A DNA stretch of 64,000 bases from Tenebrio molitor (GCF_963966145.1 NC_091050.1:16678001-16742000), one strand, 5' to 3'; numbered from the stretch's first letter, positions 48,661-59,933 are shown. A program made the numbers and translations. The notes: generated by a model not told the origin, from the sequence alone.

Positions 48661-50044
48661 AGATGGGGTAATCGACGAATCCGGGGATCTTGCTGCTTTA
48701 AAAGGAGAAGCAACAGACTAACCTATTTCTCCCTTTGGGTTCGCGTTAATCTGCCTCTACACCTAATTATTTTATTTTGGAAACGTGATTTAATTAAAAA
48801 AATAAAACAGATGAGCGAGAAAGGGGAGTCAGGGCTGGACCCCTGATTTAAATAGAAAACCGAAAACGGAAAAGCTCGTTGACCTAGATAGATCCCCGTC
48901 CCTTTCGTGATCCGTTAATTATCAATCATAGCAAAAAAGCAACAGGGGGATTCACTTCCTGACCTGTTTTCTACATTGTTTATTAATTTATTTCTCCTTA
49001 TGGGATTTCTTTGATTTAATGTAACCACACACAGGAAACGAACTTCATTCGAATAATGGTAAAGTTCTTATAACCAATTAACTCTGGCATTCATCAATAT
49101 TTTTCCTTTTTTTTTTAAACATCTAGCTCTACACAGAATATAAGAAATTGAGCATTTCCTGTAGACACTTGTTATTTGCACATGTTTCTTTAGTGACTCG
49201 TTCCAAGTCCAAGTCCAAGTATTTTTTTAAATTTCATCCCTCAGTGGAGGTTGTATTTGCCTTAACATCTGAACATTTTCACAGCAGTCTACTTTTTGCT
49301 GTCACAAAAATGTTTTATTCTTTGGTTGACAAAGCAGCAAAAACTAATCTAAAATGCCCGACAAGATGTTAACATTTATTCTACATTAATAAAATAATAG
49401 TAGGCACAATCGATCCTAAACACCTACTTTATGTGGTCTTCGACCCGAGTGGAACTAGGCTGTTATAGATTATGAATTAAAAGGATTTAAAGACATGAAT
49501 GATTGTAAAATGTCCATGTTTTGTGTTCGCTGTTGGTTAGAGAGGTCACGCGATCTGGGATGTGCTTTCCTGCATGTTTGGGGTAAAACCTCATTAAATA
49601 TTATTTAACGGTTGTATTTAGGTCAACGGACCAGCACTTCTGGGTCGCAGACGTAATTACTTCTAACTACTACAACAACAAAACAACGGTTGATTTTCTC
49701 CTAAAAATCCAGGTTAGATCCCTGGAACGATTCGAAAAAATTCCCCTGGAAATAAAAGCTGCGACAAGCGCTTTTTTTGTCAGAATTGAATTTTTATAAT
49801 CAAAACAACATTCAAGGGAGACGCTACGATTTGTGAATATGAAAACTCCTGTGAGAAAATATCTTTTACGTGCTAATGCCTTTCTTTGTGAGGACAAGAA
49901 GCAAAAAAAAAAGTGGTGATGATCAGACTAATGAATTTCCATTTAAGCGAATTGTTTACATTTTGGTTTGATTGAAAAATTCGTGGGAGTCCCCAAATAC
50001 GTGGTTTAATTTTGAATCTGCAGTGGCAGTATGTGGTCAATGTA
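48661..50044. other. Intronic stretch without supported features
   Basis: AT-rich, no gene or terminal repeat recognised. Confidence 0.35.
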
Positions 50045-50253
50045 CGGTCGGTGGACAAATAAAACTGGGACACTTAAAATTTAATCTGTGTAAATCAGAC
50101 CATTGAATTGTCAATATATTTGTCAGTGTCTATACAATATGTCAGACCAAAGTTAACCTATTTGTGATAAAGCCGTAATTAAACGATGCAAATTTGTAAA
50201 TTTTGACTTATGTGATTGTCATTTTTGTCCCAGTTTTATTTGTCCATCGACTG
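50045..50253 (+). mobile_element. MITE family H
   Basis: Ends CGGTCGGTGGACAAATAAAA and, on the complement of the right end, CAGTCGATGGACAAATAAAA, both followed by CTGGGACA; TA on both sides; 209 bases. Confidence 0.8.
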
Positions 50254-50550
50254 TACAATTATCGATTTTATGCCGCTGCCTATAGACTTCTGTGGAAACT
50301 TTTTGCGAGAGTTGTAAATTTTTTTAAGTGGTGCAATTGCCAAATTATGAAAGCTGTTTTTTTTTCGGACTCCCAAAACAATATAAATGTTATCATTATT
50401 ATTTTTTGTTCAACACTCAGAATTTGAGAATTTTCTCCTGTGTGAACGAATTTTGATAAATGTCACCACTTGTCAAAACGAAACGTCAAGCCAAATATTT
50501 TAAGCGATTTGGAGCCTTTAAGGGGCTCGTCGAACAAAAAAACTTTGTAT

Positions 50551-50675
50551 TCAACTCGTTCGTGTGGTCAATTGGGCTTTTTTGGCACTCGTGGGCCTTT
50601 AAAACGCGAGTGAAACGAGCGTTTTCAACTGGCCCACTCGTACCAAAATACCCCAATTTACACACGAACTCGTCA
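50551..50675. repeat. Long hairpin repeat, copy 5 (shared family)
   Basis: The arms of about 57-60 bases pair imperfectly around 50,612. The left arm has CAACTCGTTCGTGTGGTCAA and GGCACTCGTGGGCCTTTAAA; the right arm has the complement. The flank CGAACAAAAAAACTTTGTAT and the GGCACTCGTGGGCC core match copy 2 at 6,821, some 44 kb away. Confidence 0.75.
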
Positions 50676-50718
50676 AATAAACTACATACTATTATTAGGT
50701 TTCAGTTTGAAATCGCTA

Positions 50719-51074
50719 CTCTCGTGTCAAAAATAAATTACTCCCTAGGATTTAGGGATATTCGTTACTAGGTTGCCATAAATTTGGTCAAGTTGGAGGC
50801 TATGTGGTTTCTGATGACAAACAAAAGATATCCCAAAAACGTAAGTTAATTGTAACAGTTGCAAATGACTAATTTCTCTCTAAGTGATAGATGATTTTTC
50901 ACAATCAATTTTGGTTACTGGCGGCATATTTATTTGGATTTAATCTCTCAATTCAAAGTAACCAACCTTAGGCATTCAAAATTACTTTTGAAAATTCTAG
51001 TTACACACAACATGAAAAACGTTATTTCCCTAAAGGTTCGAATTCTAGGGAGTAATTTATTTTTGACACGAGAG
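50719..51074 (+). mobile_element. MITE family A, copy 2
   Basis: Terminal repeats CTCTCGTGTCAAAAATAAAT / ATTTATTTTTGACACGAGAG with TA on both sides, 356 bases. This is the most intact of the three copies. Confidence 0.9.
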
Positions 51075-51427
51075 TAAACAGTAAATTTTCGTCTATTTGG
51101 TTTTTGTCAGTTGGCAACAGAATGTGCTGTTTTATACAGTGTGGAATAAAATGATTTACATCTAGTTACCTTTGGAATTTTTGCACATGTACATTTTCCT
51201 GTACCGCTCTACTTTTTTTTAGAAGTGCCGAACTATTAGTTCTGTCAATAAATGTCATCAATCGAATTGACAATTGTTACAATTTACTAAATTGCATTAA
51301 CAAACCTTGGTGGCCACTTTCAACACTAGCTGTGACTTTCTTTTGTTAGCTCCGTTTTAATTTCAATCTCAACTTTGCATTCATATCATCCCTTCGCAAT
51401 AAATCACATTTGGAATTTGGATATATG

Positions 51428-52957
51428 CACTTCTGGACAAAATTAAGGGACCACCAATAAAAATTAAAATTACTTGATGAAAATTTCATTAATCTTAATA
51501 AAATTCACACACATCATAGGTAAGTGTATTTTACATTATGTATGGTATATACGTGAAAAAAATATACAAATTCAACTTAATCTAGCTAAAAAACTAAAAA
51601 CAGTCAAAATTTCTAAAAACAATAAATTAAGAAATGTAATTTTAAAAAATCATTAACGTAAACTAATAACTTGTGTTCCCGCCTCTGATTGCTATACACT
51701 CTTGCATCCTTTTTGGCATACTTTTAATGAGGTTTTGAATGCTCTGTTATGGTATTTGATACCACTCTTGTATAAGCAAGTTGGACAGCTCTTCAAGATT
51801 AATTGTAGTTTATGTAATCCCATAGGTGCTCAATGAGATTTAGATCAGGGCTTTTCGCTGGCCATTCTAGACTGTCAATATTCTCATTTCTCAAAGCAAT
51901 TATTACAATATGAGTAATGTGTTGTCTTGTGTTATCGTTCATAAAAATAAAATTAGGACCAACATTTTCAGCATATGGCTGTACATGAGGTACAATAATA
52001 TCGTCCCTATATCGTGCTGCCGTCATTGATCCATTTCGCACTATAACTAATTGTGTACGACCATTGAAACTTATTCCGCCCCATACCATCAAAGATCTTC
52101 CACCAAATTTATCAACTCTACGAATGTTGCACTGCACGTACCTCTCACCAGGTCTTCGCAAAACGAGAACACGACAATCGTTATTGGAAATTTGAAATCG
52201 GGACTCATTAGTGAATAGAACTGAGTCCCAGTATCTTTCATTCCATAACTGGTGGTTTAAAAAGTAAGATAAACGATTTCTTTCATGTAAGGCTGTCAAA
52301 ATTGGACCAGTTGCAGGTTTTCTGGCAATCAGATTGACTTCTTTCAACATCCTTCTTACAGTTTTTGTTGAAATTTCTTTTCGAGAATCCAAACGTAGCC
52401 AACGAAGGTCATTTTTTAACTCCCGAGAGGTTACAAAACGCTTCCTTAAAGCCTGCAGTTCTATGTAGTGATCTTCCCTGGCGGTTGTTTTTCTTTTAGC
52501 ACCTTGTCCTCTTCTTCTGTTAAAACTACCAGTGGTTCTATGTCTTGCAGCAGCTCTTTGTACCACAGATTTGTTGGTATTTAAAATTTGAGCAACTTCC
52601 CTCTGCGAATACCCGTCGCGGAGAAGAATAATGATTTAAGACACTTCCTCAATGCCGCCAAGGTATACTTTTGGTTTAATATGTGACGGAAAACAGATTT
52701 TGTACTTTTATATTGATAAAATCAATGCTTTAGCACAGTAAAACAACTCAAAATGGTATCTCTAAGAAGTATTTTTTTGTCGGCATTCGTTATTTTGAAA
52801 ACAAGTGCTTTACCTTTGTTCATTTCTTCATGGCATACTACAAAAATAATGTAATATACACTTAACTATGACGTGTGTGAATTTTGTTAAGATCAATGAG
52901 ACTTTCATCGAGTAATTTTAATGTTTATTGCTGGTCCCTTAATTTTGTCCAGAAGTG
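51428..52957 (-). mobile_element. Tc1-like DNA transposon, inactive
   Basis: Inverted repeats of at least 90 bases begin CACTTCTGGACAAAATTAAG at the left, with the complement at the right. Both contain GGGACCA and AAAATTCACACAC. TA follows the right end; the left flank reads TG, probably a mutated TA. The 1.53-kb length fits a full Tc1 element. The transposase gene inside is broken. Confidence 0.9.
51799..52690 (-). pseudogene. Tc1 transposase (DD34E), broken
   Basis: The 255-codon frame 52566-51799 carries the DDE domain. The second Asp lies in FMNDNTRQH and the Glu in NLIEHLWDY. The first catalytic Asp, normally in FTDES or a similar motif, is Asn here (FTNES). The N-terminal DNA-binding part continues upstream (RDGYSQREVAQILNTNKS) but carries an in-frame TAA at about 52,638. 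Either defect alone should remove activity. The family cuts and pastes its own element at TA sites. Confidence 0.9.
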
Positions 52958-53479
52958 TATTTTGAGGTTAGGCTTTCTTTTTTGTTTTTTTGTAGAGCGG
53001 TATTTCGTATTTTTACAAGGGTAATGTAAAGGTAACTAGATGTAAATCATTTTATTCCACACTGTATAATTTTTCATTAATAAGATCTGAATATTCATGA
53101 ATATAAGTTTGGAGATGCTTTGGACTGTATTTTCAGAATAACAGTGTCTTCAAGTCAAGGCGATTTATGGGTTATTGACATTTTTCAAACGATGGTGTAG
53201 ATTACTGTAGATGACTGTATTTTTAGAAAGACAAGTTATTTTGGAAACTTTCGACTTGGATTTGTACAGGAAAGTTTCTGGTGTTTCGTTCGATTGATTT
53301 ATTTTGTGAAATATAGGGCGTTCTCTGGAGAACGGATTTTGGTCGCCTCGTGAATGTCATAGAAAATAGACTCTTCATTGTCGGAGAACAACAAATTAAT
53401 AATGTTACGCATGTGTCACATTTTGTGGATTTCAGAGTCATCATCAGATGTGTTTAATTGAGTCGAGTGTGACAGACGA

Positions 53480-53584
53480 CTTTCAGTGTCGTAACGCAAC
53501 ATGGCTAGCTAATAATATTCCGTGGTACATACAAGTGCATTGAATCGCTTCGGGGAGGTTCCCCACGGCCCGTTATAGACTATA
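53480..53584 (+). promoter_or_regulatory. 5' region of candidate first exon at 53,585
   Basis: A CpG-richer patch directly before the ATG, in line with a promoter and 5' UTR. No core element was assigned. Confidence 0.3.
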
Positions 53585-53660
53585 ATGTGCTCAAGGTGTA
53601 GTCGTTGTTGCAAAAATAACGACGAAGACGACGATGTTTCCTCGTCCGAAACATGTTCAG
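53585..53660 (+). CDS. Candidate alternative first coding exon (Cys/Asp-rich)
   Basis: The ATG opens 25 codons encoding MCSRCSRCC, then an acidic stretch (NNDEDDDVSSSETCS), and ends at the donor TTCAG then GTAATT in phase 1. The next exon (53,900) accepts phase 1. The cysteine cluster near the N-terminus could be a lipid-modification site; this is inference. Confidence 0.55.
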
Positions 53661-53899
53661 GTAATTCGCCCCATTAGAAACGACTTTATGAGTTTATGAC
53701 GTGCGGTTTGTCTCCGTAATATCGCAGGCTTTCGCTCCATTAGCCCTACTAGTTGATTGTAATCTTCTTCGGAAATTTGTTATCGGAAGCGACGCCAGTA
53801 ACTGTGCGCACAGACGGACTAGAACCGAGTTGATTTTGTCGGAAATCTAATTATTCTGTGTTATGAATTACATTGAAATTGGACATTTTTGTTTTGTAG

Positions 53900-53956
53900 A
53901 TGAAGAATGGAACGCCGATGGAAAGTCTGGAAGGAGCGCTTCCGGTAACGACAGTG
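53900..53956 (+). CDS. Candidate internal exon of the multi-promoter gene
   Basis: The acceptor TTTTGTTTTGTAG is followed by 57 bases that read DEEWNADGKSGRSASGNDS and end at a consensus donor GTAAGT. Both boundaries are phase 1, so it can join the exons at 34,805, 39,087, 43,313 or 53,660. Further exons should lie right of the window. Confidence 0.65.
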
Positions 53957-54602
53957 GTAAGTTATTTCCAACTTTGTCAACTTTATTAAAGAGATTTTGC
54001 TAAATTTCGATTTACATTAAAAATTGCCTCCCGTGTTTTATTTGATGGTTTATTAATAATCGCATTATAAAAGTTAAATTGAATTCTATACAGTACCTAA
54101 ACGATTTTCAATTAAACTCTAAATTAAACAATGAAAACACTAAGGAACAGTAAAAAAAATCCCTTAATTTCGGCGAGAATATTACCTACCGCGTTTACTC
54201 ATAAAGTAGTAATGGTGAATCTACTTAGTTAATTAACAGCTTAACAAGTACGGCTCGAACTAATTACCTAATGGTTTTATTTCATTAATATTACTTAAGC
54301 GCGTCAACGCAAGTTAAGTTTACTCATTGTTAGATTTTAGGTACAATAGAGTTTTTTTTTTCAAATTGCTTTAGCACGTCGAGTTGTCAATTAAGTGTGT
54401 GAGTGTCTAATCAACGTGGAATATACAACGAGATCAGTTGGTGCTAAAACTTGCAATAATATACTTACAGCCTGAATGATGTATGAGATTCTACAAGAAT
54501 TTACGCCCGTGTATCAGCAAGGAAGGAAATAAAGTTGCACTAGAACAAGAGGATAGGCGAAAAGAAGTTAGGAAGGAAGTTAGTTTTGGATTCACACAGG
54601 AT

Positions 54603-54740
54603 ATAGTATATTATGCAACAAGTTTTATAAACGACACTTTAGACACGAGTTTTATGTTAGGCACGAGCGAAGCGTAGCGGAGCGAGTGTTTAATAATCGA
54701 GTGTCTAGAGAAGTTTATAAAACGTGTTACATACTATACT
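54603..54740. repeat. Long hairpin repeat, copy 6
   Basis: The arms of about 60 bases pair around 54,674. The left arm contains AAGTTTTATAAACGACAC and TTTAGACACGAG; the right arm contains CGAGTGTCTAGAGAAG and TTATAAAACGTGTTAC. The centre GAGCGAAGCGTAGCGGAGCG is GC-rich. The ends (TATGCAAC) resemble those of copy 4. Confidence 0.75.
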
Positions 54741-55758
54741 TTTTCTACGACCAAATAAACAAATGTAACAAACCAGGCAACAAATTATTGGTGGCTTCTG
54801 CTGCCGCTTGGGTTACTTCAGGAGGGGTACAGTTCGAGACAAGGAATTTGAGGCATCACTGTCAATATATTCGCGACGATTTTGATTGGCATGCGATTGA
54901 CGTGAACAAAAAATAAATTTCAAAATTTGACTTGAATGTCACGTTGACAATAAAGAGTGATTTACACAGCAATTTTTTGAAATGACAGAAAAATGATGCC
55001 CGAAATTCGTGTCCTTAACTGTACCAATGAAATTTTCCTCTTCATTATCAGTTTCTATCAATTCCATATTTGAAAAATAGAACGAATTATTTCACTGCAA
55101 TGACGTTTTCTTTTACGCCGGACGCGAAACTGCTAAACATCAAAATACCAACTTGATCTAGGGCTAAATATGTCCAAAAAATTAAAGCCATGTTTAAAGA
55201 AACTTCGAGCGTGTTTAATATGCCGAAAACGCCCGAATGGACATCAAGTTGTGACTAATGAACAATCGTATTTAAAGTGACGTTTTATACACTATGTCAG
55301 TGCAAAATGTGACACTTTAGAGAAGGAAGTAAAAAAAAGTTTTTTTTTCGAACTCAAACCTATTAATGTTACACTTCTAATTTGTATTTATAATCGAAGC
55401 AGATGTTCCAAAAACGACATAATCGTTCCTTTACATGTGACACAGACATCAAACATTCGAACGGCCCTAGTAAAGTAAACGTCTTCTAGCTAAACAAATA
55501 GGAAAACTGATGTGTCAGAATTAAAACAGACTATTTCGTTTGAAAATTGTCCCCAGGGAATCAAGTGATAGAAAACAGTGAGTTAGTCGCTGATGCAAGT
55601 ACGAGAGAGAAAGTTGAAAAATTTTATTGGTCAAGTTGCAGAGTTATCTTTTAGTACTTTTTGCTTTATATGGTTATCAGCTCTGATCTAGATTTGTATG
55701 TTTGACAGTTGCTATAATCACCTTTATATGTTTTAATTTAGTATGTTTGAGTTTTATA
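54741..55758. other. Intronic stretch with one MITE scrap
   Basis: A half element near 54,930-55,020 (GACAATAAAGAG and GCCCGAAATTCGTG) resembles one end of family C. Nothing else recognised. Confidence 0.4.
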
Positions 55759-56135
55759 CAGGGTTATTATAAATGATTGTAGTCCAAGTAGGCGTCAAAA
55801 CTCAATGTAAAATTTATGGTTGCCGCTTCATTAAAAAAAACATCAAAATGATGTGAATAAGTGAGTACCTACACACCGTTAACACAGAGAAGTTAAATTG
55901 GATACAAAAAAACATTTCAATATTTTTAGAATTGGTTGCAAAACAACTCAATATTTTTGGATTCAATCGTGAATTAATTGAAAAATAATAAATAAAATCC
56001 TCATCACCGGACTTCTCATTTAAAAAATGACAGGAGAGCGACAAAAATTGACAGTTCACATGAAAGCGGCAAAAATTTCATAATATGGGCATGGCCTGCT
56101 TCGATTACATTCATTTTTCATTTATAATAATCCTG
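55759..56135 (-). mobile_element. MITE family F, copy 1
   Basis: Begins CAGGGTTATTATAAATGATT and ends with the near-complement AATAATCCTG, with TA on both sides. It is related along its length, in opposite orientation, to 62,633-62,959, including TTGAGTTGTTTTGCA on the complementary strand. Confidence 0.8.
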
Positions 56136-56193
56136 TATAAACAATATTTCTGGATGCTTACAAATGATTTTTTGTGCAACCGTACTTCGTGTA

Positions 56194-56569
56194 CTATTGG
56201 GAGCACGGAATTTCGGGCAGACTTGAAATTTGACTGATATAAAATGTGAAATAGGCTTTAGGTGCTAGACGTATTAATAACCTCATTTTAATATCAACTA
56301 TTGTCTCATATCATTTTGCAAATTGCATTCATCAATTCTGAAAAGCTGCAAGTGCTTAGATGTGATTTTCCGAGAACTAAAACGTCTTTTTTATTAAACT
56401 TTAAAAATCAATAACTAAAATGTAAAATAATTGTGCATAACTGTGACAGTTTATTTTGAAGTTCTGTCAAAATTAATTATTATGACATTTATGACAATAA
56501 AGCTTAGACTACATTGGGTTTTTTTAAATGACATGTAAATTGCTGCCCGAAATTCCATGCTCGCCATAG
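56194..56569 (+). mobile_element. MITE family C, copy 2
   Basis: Ends CTATTGGGAGCACGGAATTT and complement at the right (AAATTCCATGCTCGCCATAG), TA on both sides, 376 bases. Better preserved than the copy at 37,600. Confidence 0.85.
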
Positions 56570-57339
56570 TAAAAACAGGCCGCGAAATCCAATTTTACGG
56601 CCGTTGCTTTTAACGACGGCCGTTAAAGTAAACGTCATTCTAATATTTGATGCAAATCAGAGTTTCAATGTAAGACTGGCGTTTAGATTTTTCGGCTATG
56701 AAATTAGAAACCGCAGAATTTATAATACGTACCTACTTTTTAACTATCGAGGTGTATGTACCTACACGAAACTGAAACATCACTTTCACTACAATTCTCT
56801 TTCGACGTTTTTACGCTTATGTACAAAATGAATTATTTTATTTATGTAATTTCCATAGCGACATGTAAGCCGAATTTATAATCAATTCACTTTTGTAATG
56901 ACGAACTAGAGTTACTTGATTTATATATACAGTGAGCGGCAAAAGTATGGAATAAATTCCTTAAAAATTAAACAAATTTTTTTTTTTAAATCTTTGGACA
57001 GGTCAGTTTTAGTTTATAAAAATACATGTTTTAGTACCAAAGAAAATTCCAAGCAGTCATTTGTTTTCGAGTGATGACGTCATCGATACTTTTTTTAAAT
57101 GGAAACCCCCTATTTTTTTTATTGATTCTGATAACCCTTATAATTGTCTAAATGACAGTATAAAAATTTTGTTATCTTACATAAGGAAATTTTTGAGAAA
57201 AAAAAAAAATAAAGTTGGAAAAAATAAATTTTATATGGAACAAAAACAAGTCAACAAATCAAGTAGGTTAATCGAACAGTCAAATGTTACTGTCAATTTC
57301 ATTCGTATGTGTTATTTGTTTTACAAAACGTTTTCGAAA

Positions 57340-57429
57340 ATGACTCATTTAACAGAAACACAACGTATAGAAATTTTAATTTTGATTGGGTGCTGGAATA
57401 AAACTAAAACAGGGGGAATTCCTTCATAA
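57340..57429 (+). pseudogene. Transposase N-terminal remnant
   Basis: MTHLTETQRIEILILIGCW resembles the helix-turn-helix start of insect mariner-type or DUF4817 proteins. It ends after 29 codons and no later domain follows, so this is a deleted gene. Confidence 0.5.
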
Positions 57430-57665
57430 ACTTGCTTATTGTCAACAAGCTGGGGGATGGCAATTCAAATATTTAATTCCATAATTTTAAGTACTTACTA
57501 ACACAGTTTTTGACTTGTTTTTGATCGTTATAAAATTTATTTTTCTATTATTAATTCAAAAAATTGAAATTCACGCATAGTTATCGGTGCCTGAAGTGGG
57601 TCATTTTCTAACGTGTATTTCTTTTTGCATTGTTAGTAAGATCGAAACCATAGAAACCATACAAA

Positions 57666-57725
57666 ACAGTGTGTGAAATGCTATTTCACGCACACGACTA
57701 TTTCTGTGTTTCACTTCACGCACTG
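57666..57725. repeat. Short hairpin inside the mariner-type element
   Basis: ACAGTGTGTGAAATG pairs with CACTTCACGCACTGT across about 30 bases. It may be part of a compound structure with the next hairpin. Confidence 0.5.
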
Positions 57726-57831
57726 TATTTTATTAGTTACCTAGCAACATGGTCACTGCATTGAAACTTCAGAGTTCCTTCAAAAATTTGAATTTTTAAT
57801 TTCAATTTTTTGAATCAATTATAGAAAAAAT

Positions 57832-57958
57832 ATTGTTTATATTTCGTGCGTGAAGATGTTTTTGTGCATTCAAAGGCTTATACTGCCTCGACCTTCGTCT
57901 CGGCGTAAAAGACCTTTTCATGCACAAAAAACACTCTCTTCACGCACTTAATATAAAA
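57832..57958. repeat. Long hairpin repeat, copy 7
   Basis: The left arm ATTTCGTGCGTGAAGATGTT continues TTTGTGCATT and pairs with the right arm ATGCACAAAAAACACTCTCT followed by TCACGCAC. The centre CCTCGACCTTCGTCTCGG is GC-rich, as in the other hairpins. It lies within the mariner-type element. Confidence 0.65.
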
Positions 57959-58260
57959 ATAACAATTTTTCCAACTTTATTTTTTTTTTCTCAAAAATTT
58001 CCTTATGTGAGGTAACAAAATTTTTATACTGGCGTTTAGACAATTAAAAGGACTATCAGAATCAAGAAAAAAAATAGAGGGTTTCCATTTAAAAAAAGTA
58101 TCTATGACGTCATAACTCGAAAACAAATGACTGCTTGGAATTTTGTTTTATACTAAAATATGTATTTTTATAAACTAAAATTGACCTGCTCAAAGGTTTT
58201 TTCGAAAAAAATTTTGTTTAATTTTTAAGGAATGTATTCCATACTTTTGCCGCTCACACT

Positions 58261-59699
58261 ATATACTTGGGCCAACCAACAGATATAGTAATAAAACCGC
58301 CCCCTAGTGTCCGCGTATTTTAAATAGCAGCTTCCAATTGGTTTATTCAAAACGTGCGCAGATTTTCGAAAGCCTGATGTACATCCACAAAAATTACTGG
58401 ATGGCATCCGGCATCTCATTCGTTTTAACTTTTGTCTTGTGAATACATCTTTTTACCGCGAATTTGGGCTTTTAAAAAGTTAGGTTATGGGTCAGGTCAT
58501 TTGTCCTGTCAAAACTGGTCCGAATCAAAGTACATATAGTGAAATTAAATTTGTTTAATTATTTTGAAAAAAAAAAGCAAAGTTGCACTAAACAAATACG
58601 AAAAGGCAGTTGAACGTAACAATGAAATAATTTTGCATTTTGCTACTCATCCTCGTCGTCAACAATAATGGGGGCTATGTCATGAATGCTAAAGTTTCCC
58701 ATAAGCCTTATTCTTGTCCTTCATTTAAAATTTTGTACATACTTCTGGGACTGAAGCCTGTACAGCACTTAGATTTACCGAAAGAACATCCGCACTACTT
58801 CTACAGTTTTGTGTTTTACGTATTTACGTTTCCATTATCTCCACGAGTAATTTCTTTTATTTTGTTGAAAGCCTTTAAAATGTGCTGCTTCGTCTGCTTG
58901 CTTATTGATGCTTTACTCCGTTTTGGAAATTCATTCATTTTGGCAATAATATGACAATTTAAATCATTGCCAACTGTCGAATTTTCATTTATTCTTAAAA
59001 AAATCTGACAAAATATTTAGAGTAGGCGTAGGCGACATTCTAATTCTGTTAACAGTGTAAACTAATTTTTTTAGGTAACCAATTATTCTCCAGAGTTACA
59101 CAGGTTACATAGTAAGCTTTTTCCCAATTTCATATTGTCATATTCCGTGGAGGGGAATAGGGAGAATGCACTACAAAAATTAAAAATATTTTCTAACCTA
59201 ATTTTATTTCGGTAAAATGTCAGACGTTTCTTGTGTCATTTTCTACGCTGGAAAAATGTTGCAAACAATTGAATTTCCATAGGTTGCTCTAAATATAAAT
59301 TTATTTGAAGGCCCGTTATATGTATTTATTGATAATTAAGTAAATTTTGATTGTTCGTTTTATAATAATCACAAATTTTCGATTGCACAAAAAATTTTGT
59401 GTGTCCCTTGGCCGCGAAATCCTTTAACATCCTGGAGATTGTCCTGACTCGGCATCGGCGACAATTTTTCTCTCCATATGTTAAAGAATCATTTCTCGGC
59501 CTTGATATAAAGGTGTTGGAGAGTCGATCGAGAGCACACCACTCTTGTAAAAGCGTAAGATTTAAACAGCTGATCCGTGATCCGTAACCTGTATAGTGCG
59601 TTCACAATCGACAGTCCAGTGCCTATTAAGTATTTGACGTTTTCGATATCTTACCCTACATAATTTTGGAAGTTTACAGTAGGGAGTGGACTGATAATA
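58261..59699. other. Intronic stretch without supported features
   Basis: An open frame of 104 codons at 58,640 is hydrophobic but shows no family motif and no splice support. Nothing else recognised. Confidence 0.35.
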
Positions 59700-59933
59700 C
59701 TATTCCGGACACCATTTTTTAGACATTTCTAAAAAAAATGATGTAAACCAATCATTAGTGTCATTAATAAATGATAATTATTAAAAATCGCTTTGAAGTT
59801 TTTGTTGTGACCTCAAAAATCGCAAGGAAATGGCATTATCGCCTAAAAAGTTGGGTTATATTCAATAAAGGCCAGTTCACATATATTTATCAGTTAAATG
59901 TCAGTTGTGGCCAAGATTCCGTGTCCGGAATAG
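59700..59933 (+). mobile_element. MITE family D, copy 2
   Basis: Closely matches 44,990-45,236 along its length (AAAGTTGGGTTATATTCAAT, AAGGCCAGTTCACA). The left terminal repeat is partly deleted; the right end is GGCCAAGATTCCGTGTCCGG. TA on both sides. Confidence 0.85.

Larger units (their letters stand above)
51137..53064 (+). mobile_element. Mariner-type element interrupted by a Tc1 insertion
   Basis: The outer ends CAGTGTGGAATAAAATGATT (left) and the complement of the right end are inverted repeats. Both continue to TACATCTAGTTACCTTT, with TA on each side. The inner part of both arms ends near CCGCTCTAC. Everything between is the Tc1 element at 51,428, so this was probably a non-coding MITE before the insertion. 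Confidence 0.75.
56930..58260. mobile_element. Mariner-type element with arms of about 300 bases, internally deleted
   Basis: The left arm starts CAGTGAGCGGCAAAAGTATG and the complement of the right arm AGTGTGAGCGGCAAAAGTAT. The two arms stay about 85-90% alike by eye over roughly 300 bases, through GCAGTCATTTGTTTTCGAG and AAATTTTTGAGAAAAAA. TA flanks the left end. The interior (about 57,240-57,960) keeps only a scrap of transposase and two hairpins. Confidence 0.8.

Noticed and set aside
58640..58954. A hydrophobic 104-codon frame
   Set aside because: No family motif, no splice support and AT-rich codons; hydrophobic frames are common in T-rich sequence.
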